Shown here one piece after another: positions 53,677 through 56,698 of a DNA stretch of 56,698 nt. The DNA is from Deltaproteobacteria bacterium (lineage in GTDB: Bacteria > Desulfobacterota > Desulfomonilia > UBA1062), in the NCBI GenBank assembly GCA_018433775.1, contig JAHDQN010000042.1, positions 1 through 56,698 of the forward strand, read 5' to 3'. The position numbers were made by a program, and so were the translations under genes. Under the pieces are notes generated by a model. The model saw nothing but the letters and a program-made list of their open reading frames with translations. It had not been told where the DNA came from and made no database searches. Position 1 is the first letter of the stretch. Each line of letters opens with the position of its first letter.

Positions 53677-54434
53677 GAGAAACACGAATCATAGCGCTGT
53701 GCGGCAAAGGGGGAGTGGGCAAGACATCCGTGTCTTCCCTGCTGCTCAGGCACCTGGCCCTTAAGAAGGGGAAGAAGGTTCTGGCCATCGACGCCGACCC
53801 GTGCGCGGGCCTGGCAGACTCCCTGGGCATCAGGGTGAAGAAGAGCGTGGACGACATCCGCAGGGATCTCATCACCGCCATGGGAAAGGGGCGGAGCGCA
53901 AGCGTTCCCGAGACCCTGCGCATGCTCGACTACGAGATCTTCGATGCCCTGTCCGAGGCAGACGGCTTCGCCCTGCTCTCCATCGGCAGGCCCGAGGACG
54001 AGGGCTGCTTCTGCCGGGTGAACTCGCTGCTCAAGGACATCATCCAGGACCTCGCGGCGGGTTTCGATTACGTGCTCGTAGACGGCGAGGCCGGGATCGA
54101 GCAGATCAACCGGCGGGTCATGAAACAGGTGCACCACCTGCTCGTCGTATCCGACACCTCGGCAAAGGGGGTGAACGTGGCAGGCACCATCGCCCGGGTG
54201 GCCCGGGAAAACCGCGCGGTGGACTACCGGACCATGGGCCTCGTGCTCAACCGGGTCAGGAGCGAAGACGAGGCCCGCGCCATCGCCGCACAGGTGAGCC
54301 TGGAAATGTACGCATGGATCCCCGAGGACGAGTCGATCCGTGAGTTCGACTTCCAGGGCAGGCCACTGCTGGCCATGCCCGGGGATTCACCGGCGAACCT
54401 GGTGGTGCAGGAGCTGTGCGGAAGGCTTGCCTGA
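53673..54434 (+). CDS. CooC/AcsF-type P-loop ATPase (CODH/ACS metal-cluster maturation family)
   Basis: A 253-residue MinD-like ATPase. A deviant Walker A with the signature lysine (CGKGGVGKTS), the switch AIDADPCAGLA, Walker B-like DYVLVDGEAGIEQ and the family-defining CxC motif (Cys112/Cys114 in DEGCFCRVN) are present. CooC and AcsF insert or protect nickel in CO dehydrogenase and acetyl-CoA synthase. There is no CODH or complete ACS gene in the window, so here it may serve the neighbouring ACS-like or HgdB-like proteins. Last gene of the block. Confidence 0.87.
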   Translation: MRETRIIALCGKGGVGKTSVSSLLLRHLALKKGKKVLAIDADPCAGLADSLGIRVKKSVDDIRRDLITAMGKGRSASVPETLRMLDYEIFDALSEADGFALLSIGRPEDEGCFCRVNSLLKDIIQDLAAGFDYVLVDGEAGIEQINRRVMKQVHHLLVVSDTSAKGVNVAGTIARVARENRAVDYRTMGLVLNRVRSEDEARAIAAQVSLEMYAWIPEDESIREFDFQGRPLLAMPGDSPANLVVQELCGRLA

Positions 54435-54564
54435 GGAATACCGCTCCCGGGACGGGTGAACAGCATCAACCTTCCTTGTGCTCGAGCCTGTTTTTCATCT
54501 TCTATTCTCGCTCGCCGGCCCATAGACGATACTTCACATTCATCATTTCCCGAATCCTGGTTTG

Positions 54565-54593
54565 TTGACTTTAGGATATCGCTCAATTATAAT
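54565..54593 (+). promoter_or_regulatory. Near-consensus sigma70 promoter of the lysR gene
   Basis: TTGACT at 54565-54570, a 17-bp spacer, TATAAT at 54588-54593. The transcript would have a leader of about 75 nt. The 130 bp before it follow the CooC-type gene and hold no gene. Confidence 0.8.
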
Positions 54594-54675
54594 GGCATAC
54601 CAATGTAGCCCTTTTGGTTTTCGCATTCGCCTGATAAAACATGGCCCTAAGAAAGGGCAGGAATATGGACACCAT

Positions 54676-55554
54676 ATGAATATCCATCAGCTCAAGAGTT
54701 TTTACGTATTGGCACAAAAGGGAAGCTACAGTCTGACTGCTGAAACCCTCTACATTACTCAGCCTGCGGTAAGCGTCCATATCAAGGCTCTTGAAGAGTT
54801 CTTCGGTGTGGTCCTGTTCGAGAAGGTTGCAAAAAAGTTCGTTCTTACCGAGGCAGGGCACACTCTCTATCAGTATGCCGGGAGGATCTTCAAGCTTATC
54901 AACGAGACCGAGCGGACCATCAGGGAATTCAATCTGCTCGAGCGGGGCAGTGTCCATCTGGGTGCCAGCAGCAATATCGGCGTGTACATGCTCCCTTCGA
55001 TACTGGGAGAATTCAAGACCAAGTACCCCAAGATCCATGTCGACGTGACCATCGGGGTCACCAGGGTCATCGAGCAGAAGATCCTGAACTACGAGGTTGA
55101 CGTCGGGGTGGTGGAGGCCCAGATCAAGAGTCCGGAGATATTCCGCGAGCCCTGGAAAAAAGAGCGCCTCGTCCTGATAACCTCGCCCAGGCACCCCTGG
55201 GCGGCGCTCGGAAAAATCACGCCAGCGCAGATGAAGGAAGGTCAGTTTGTGGTCGGAGAGAGCGGGTCGGGCACGGGCTACGTGGTCTCCCAGAAGCTCC
55301 CGTCGGTTGCCGCCGAGTTCAAAGAGTTCCTGCGCCTGGGCAGTACCGAGGCGGTGAAAAGGGCGGTCGCGGAGAACCTCGGTGTCTCCATCGTGGGAGA
55401 AAGCACGGTTTCCCGCGAGATCGAGATGGGCATCCTGTCCCGCATCGATATCGCCGGGGCCGAGCTCACCAAGGAGCTCAGCATCGTCTTCCGGAAAGAG
55501 AAGCTCCTCACCCCGGCACATAAGGAGATGATCAGATTCATCAGTGAGAAATAA
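54676..55554 (+). CDS. LysR-family transcriptional regulator
   Basis: A 292-residue regulator with an N-terminal winged helix (NIHQLKSFYVLAQKGSYSLT, YITQPAVSVHIKALEEFFGV, LTEAGHTLYQYA) and a C-terminal two-lobed effector domain (VHLGASSNIGVYMLPSILGE onwards). The ATG at 54676 begins the conserved helix-turn-helix; upstream in-frame residues look non-coding and lie over the promoter. It precedes the PtxD-like dehydrogenase gene by 31 bp, so the two are likely co-transcribed and the dehydrogenase is the probable target. Confidence 0.93.
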   Translation: MNIHQLKSFYVLAQKGSYSLTAETLYITQPAVSVHIKALEEFFGVVLFEKVAKKFVLTEAGHTLYQYAGRIFKLINETERTIREFNLLERGSVHLGASSNIGVYMLPSILGEFKTKYPKIHVDVTIGVTRVIEQKILNYEVDVGVVEAQIKSPEIFREPWKKERLVLITSPRHPWAALGKITPAQMKEGQFVVGESGSGTGYVVSQKLPSVAAEFKEFLRLGSTEAVKRAVAENLGVSIVGESTVSREIEMGILSRIDIAGAELTKELSIVFRKEKLLTPAHKEMIRFISEK

Positions 55555-55585
55555 CTTTTCGTTCTCAGAAAGGCGGGCAGACGGC

Positions 55586-56614
55586 ATGAGCGTCAGAAAA
55601 CCGGTTGTGTATTATACACACAAGGCGCCTGATCCTGCAAAAGATCTATTGGTGCCCTTCTGCGAGCTGATCGAGCCCGATGAGCGCCGGGGCCTCTCAA
55701 AAGAGGAGCTGATTCACGGTGCCCGCGCGTCCGATGCCCTATGCTGCTTTGTCACGGACATCATCGACAGGGAGATCATCGACTCGTGCCCGGAGTTGAA
55801 GATCATCTCGCTGGCGGGCAGGGGGTTCGACAACATCGATGTGCAGGCGGCCACGACCCGAAACATCTGGGTCACCAGCGCGGTCGAATCGGTCGAGCCG
55901 ACGGCCGATCTGACATGGGCGCTTCTGCTGGGTCTCGCCCGGAGGGTAAACTCGGCCGACTCCTTCGTGCGGTCGGGAATGTTCAGCGGATGGGTCCACC
56001 CCTCGCCGTTCTACGGAAGTCTCGTAACCGGCAGGACCCTGGGCATCATCGGAATGGGACAGCTGGGCATCGCGATTGCACGGCGTGCCAGGGGTTTCGA
56101 CATGACGGTGCTGTACTACGACACCTACCGCTACGACGAGACCCTGGACGTGAAGTATAACATGACCGCCCTGCCGCGCGACGAGATCCTCAAGAGGTCC
56201 GACTTTGTCTGCCTTGCCTCGCCCCTCACCGAGCATACCTTCCATCAGATTTCCCAACGGGAGCTCTCGCTCATGAAACCCACCGCCTATCTCGTCAACC
56301 CCTCCCGCGGCTCCGAGGTGGACGAGCAGGCTGTCGCCGAGGCGCTGGCGAGTGGACGGCTGGCCGGGTATGCCGCCGATGTCTATGAGATGGAGGATAT
56401 GCGCTTTCCTCAGCGACCCGATTGTATCAATCAGGACCTGATCAGACTTTCGGACCGCACCATATTCACCCCTCATCTGGGTACCGCGATTCCCGAGGTG
56501 AGAAGGGAGATCATAAAGATACAGGCCCTGAACGTTCTGCAGGCCCTGCGGGGGGAGAAGCCGGCAGGTGCGATCAACCGGGTGCACCCTCCCCGGCCGT
56601 TGGCGGCCGAATAG
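55586..56614 (+). CDS. PtxD-like NAD-dependent D-isomer-specific dehydrogenase
   Basis: A 342-residue member of the D-2-hydroxyacid dehydrogenase family, closest by eye to phosphite dehydrogenase PtxD. Shared with PtxD: the Rossmann loop LGIIGMGQLGIAIA, SFVRSG-x-F-x-GW then FYG, NPSRGSEVDE (catalytic Arg), YAADVYEMED (Glu), FTPHLGTA (His), and the tail NVLQALRGEKPAGAINRV. But PtxD's essential Lys in ALKGFDN is Arg here (AGRGFDN), and its Met53 region reads FVTDIID. So it may oxidise phosphite poorly or act on another substrate such as a 2-hydroxyacid. I prefer ATG 55586; a GTG at 55544 overlaps lysR. Confidence 0.85.
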   Translation: MSVRKPVVYYTHKAPDPAKDLLVPFCELIEPDERRGLSKEELIHGARASDALCCFVTDIIDREIIDSCPELKIISLAGRGFDNIDVQAATTRNIWVTSAVESVEPTADLTWALLLGLARRVNSADSFVRSGMFSGWVHPSPFYGSLVTGRTLGIIGMGQLGIAIARRARGFDMTVLYYDTYRYDETLDVKYNMTALPRDEILKRSDFVCLASPLTEHTFHQISQRELSLMKPTAYLVNPSRGSEVDEQAVAEALASGRLAGYAADVYEMEDMRFPQRPDCINQDLIRLSDRTIFTPHLGTAIPEVRREIIKIQALNVLQALRGEKPAGAINRVHPPRPLAAE

Positions 56615-56698
56615 CGGGGCTGTGCCGCCATCACCGTCCGTCTTTTCCGGCAGACCGGCTGGAGGGAAGCGTGTACGGGCACCGGCCGCAAACGGAGA

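Noticed and set aside
55586..56614. Naming the last gene ptxD outright
   Set aside because: The residue equivalent to the essential phosphite-binding lysine is arginine, so the activity is uncertain.

Overview
The window looks like chromosomal DNA of a strictly anaerobic, GC-rich Gram-negative bacterium, most likely a Desulfobacterota (former Deltaproteobacteria) lineage near Syntrophobacterales. Support for this: outer-membrane assembly genes (TamA/TamB, an omptin), a glycyl radical enzyme, an in-frame UGA read as selenocysteine in a peroxiredoxin, benzoyl-CoA-reductase/2-hydroxyacyl-CoA-dehydratase type proteins, and CO-dehydrogenase/acetyl-CoA-synthase-type maturation genes. The placement is an inference; there is no rRNA gene here.

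Left part (1-32.4 kb), mostly housekeeping and stress genes. An arsenic operon on the minus strand (arsR, ArsP-type permease, a small CxxC thioredoxin-like protein, arsM cut by the window edge) is followed by groES-groEL under a perfect CIRCE operator. Then come a P-type ATPase, a methyltransferase, a parvulin lipoprotein, a small membrane protein, a five-PAS hybrid histidine kinase, an SCP2-glycyl radical enzyme fusion, a cysteine-free selenoperoxiredoxin with a matching SECIS hairpin, a glycosyltransferase, citrate synthase, the omptin/TamA/TamB row, a Na+/Ca2+ exchanger-type antiporter, CorA and an alpha/beta hydrolase.

Middle part (32.4-37.3 kb): an island of very small genes next to tRNA-Thr(CGT). 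It holds three pairs of related small proteins (zinc-ribbon-like, 'GGLFSR' family, 'TGD/EALR' family), a ribbon-helix-helix protein, an AT-only 35-bp palindrome, and a degenerate copy of the tRNA T-arm. These features fit an old or degenerate integrated element. Next comes a polar amino-acid ABC importer (ATPase, permease, binding lipoprotein; 37.4-39.8 kb).

Right part (40-54.4 kb): a TetR-controlled gene block that I consider the most novel system in the window. In order: TetR; a strong sigma70-like promoter with nested palindromes; two acyl-CoA dehydrogenase-family subunits, one with degenerate catalytic and FAD motifs; two helical proteins of an unrecognised family; a second, paralogous TetR; a third and longer helical protein; an HgdB/BcrC-type protein; a degenerate ~41-bp tandem repeat; two tandem-duplicated ~470-residue HgdB-like proteins separated by a 78-residue protein; two BadF/HgdC-type ATP-dependent activases; a stand-alone domain resembling the middle part of acetyl-CoA synthase; and a CooC-type P-loop maturase. 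Stop/start overlaps and strong ribosome binding sites indicate co-transcription. The likely theme is ATP-driven low-potential electron transfer to a new acyl-CoA reductase or dehydratase, with a maturation module borrowed from the CODH/ACS system. Substrate and reaction cannot be read from the sequence.

The window ends with a LysR regulator under a near-consensus promoter and a PtxD (phosphite dehydrogenase)-like NAD-dependent dehydrogenase (54.6-56.6 kb).
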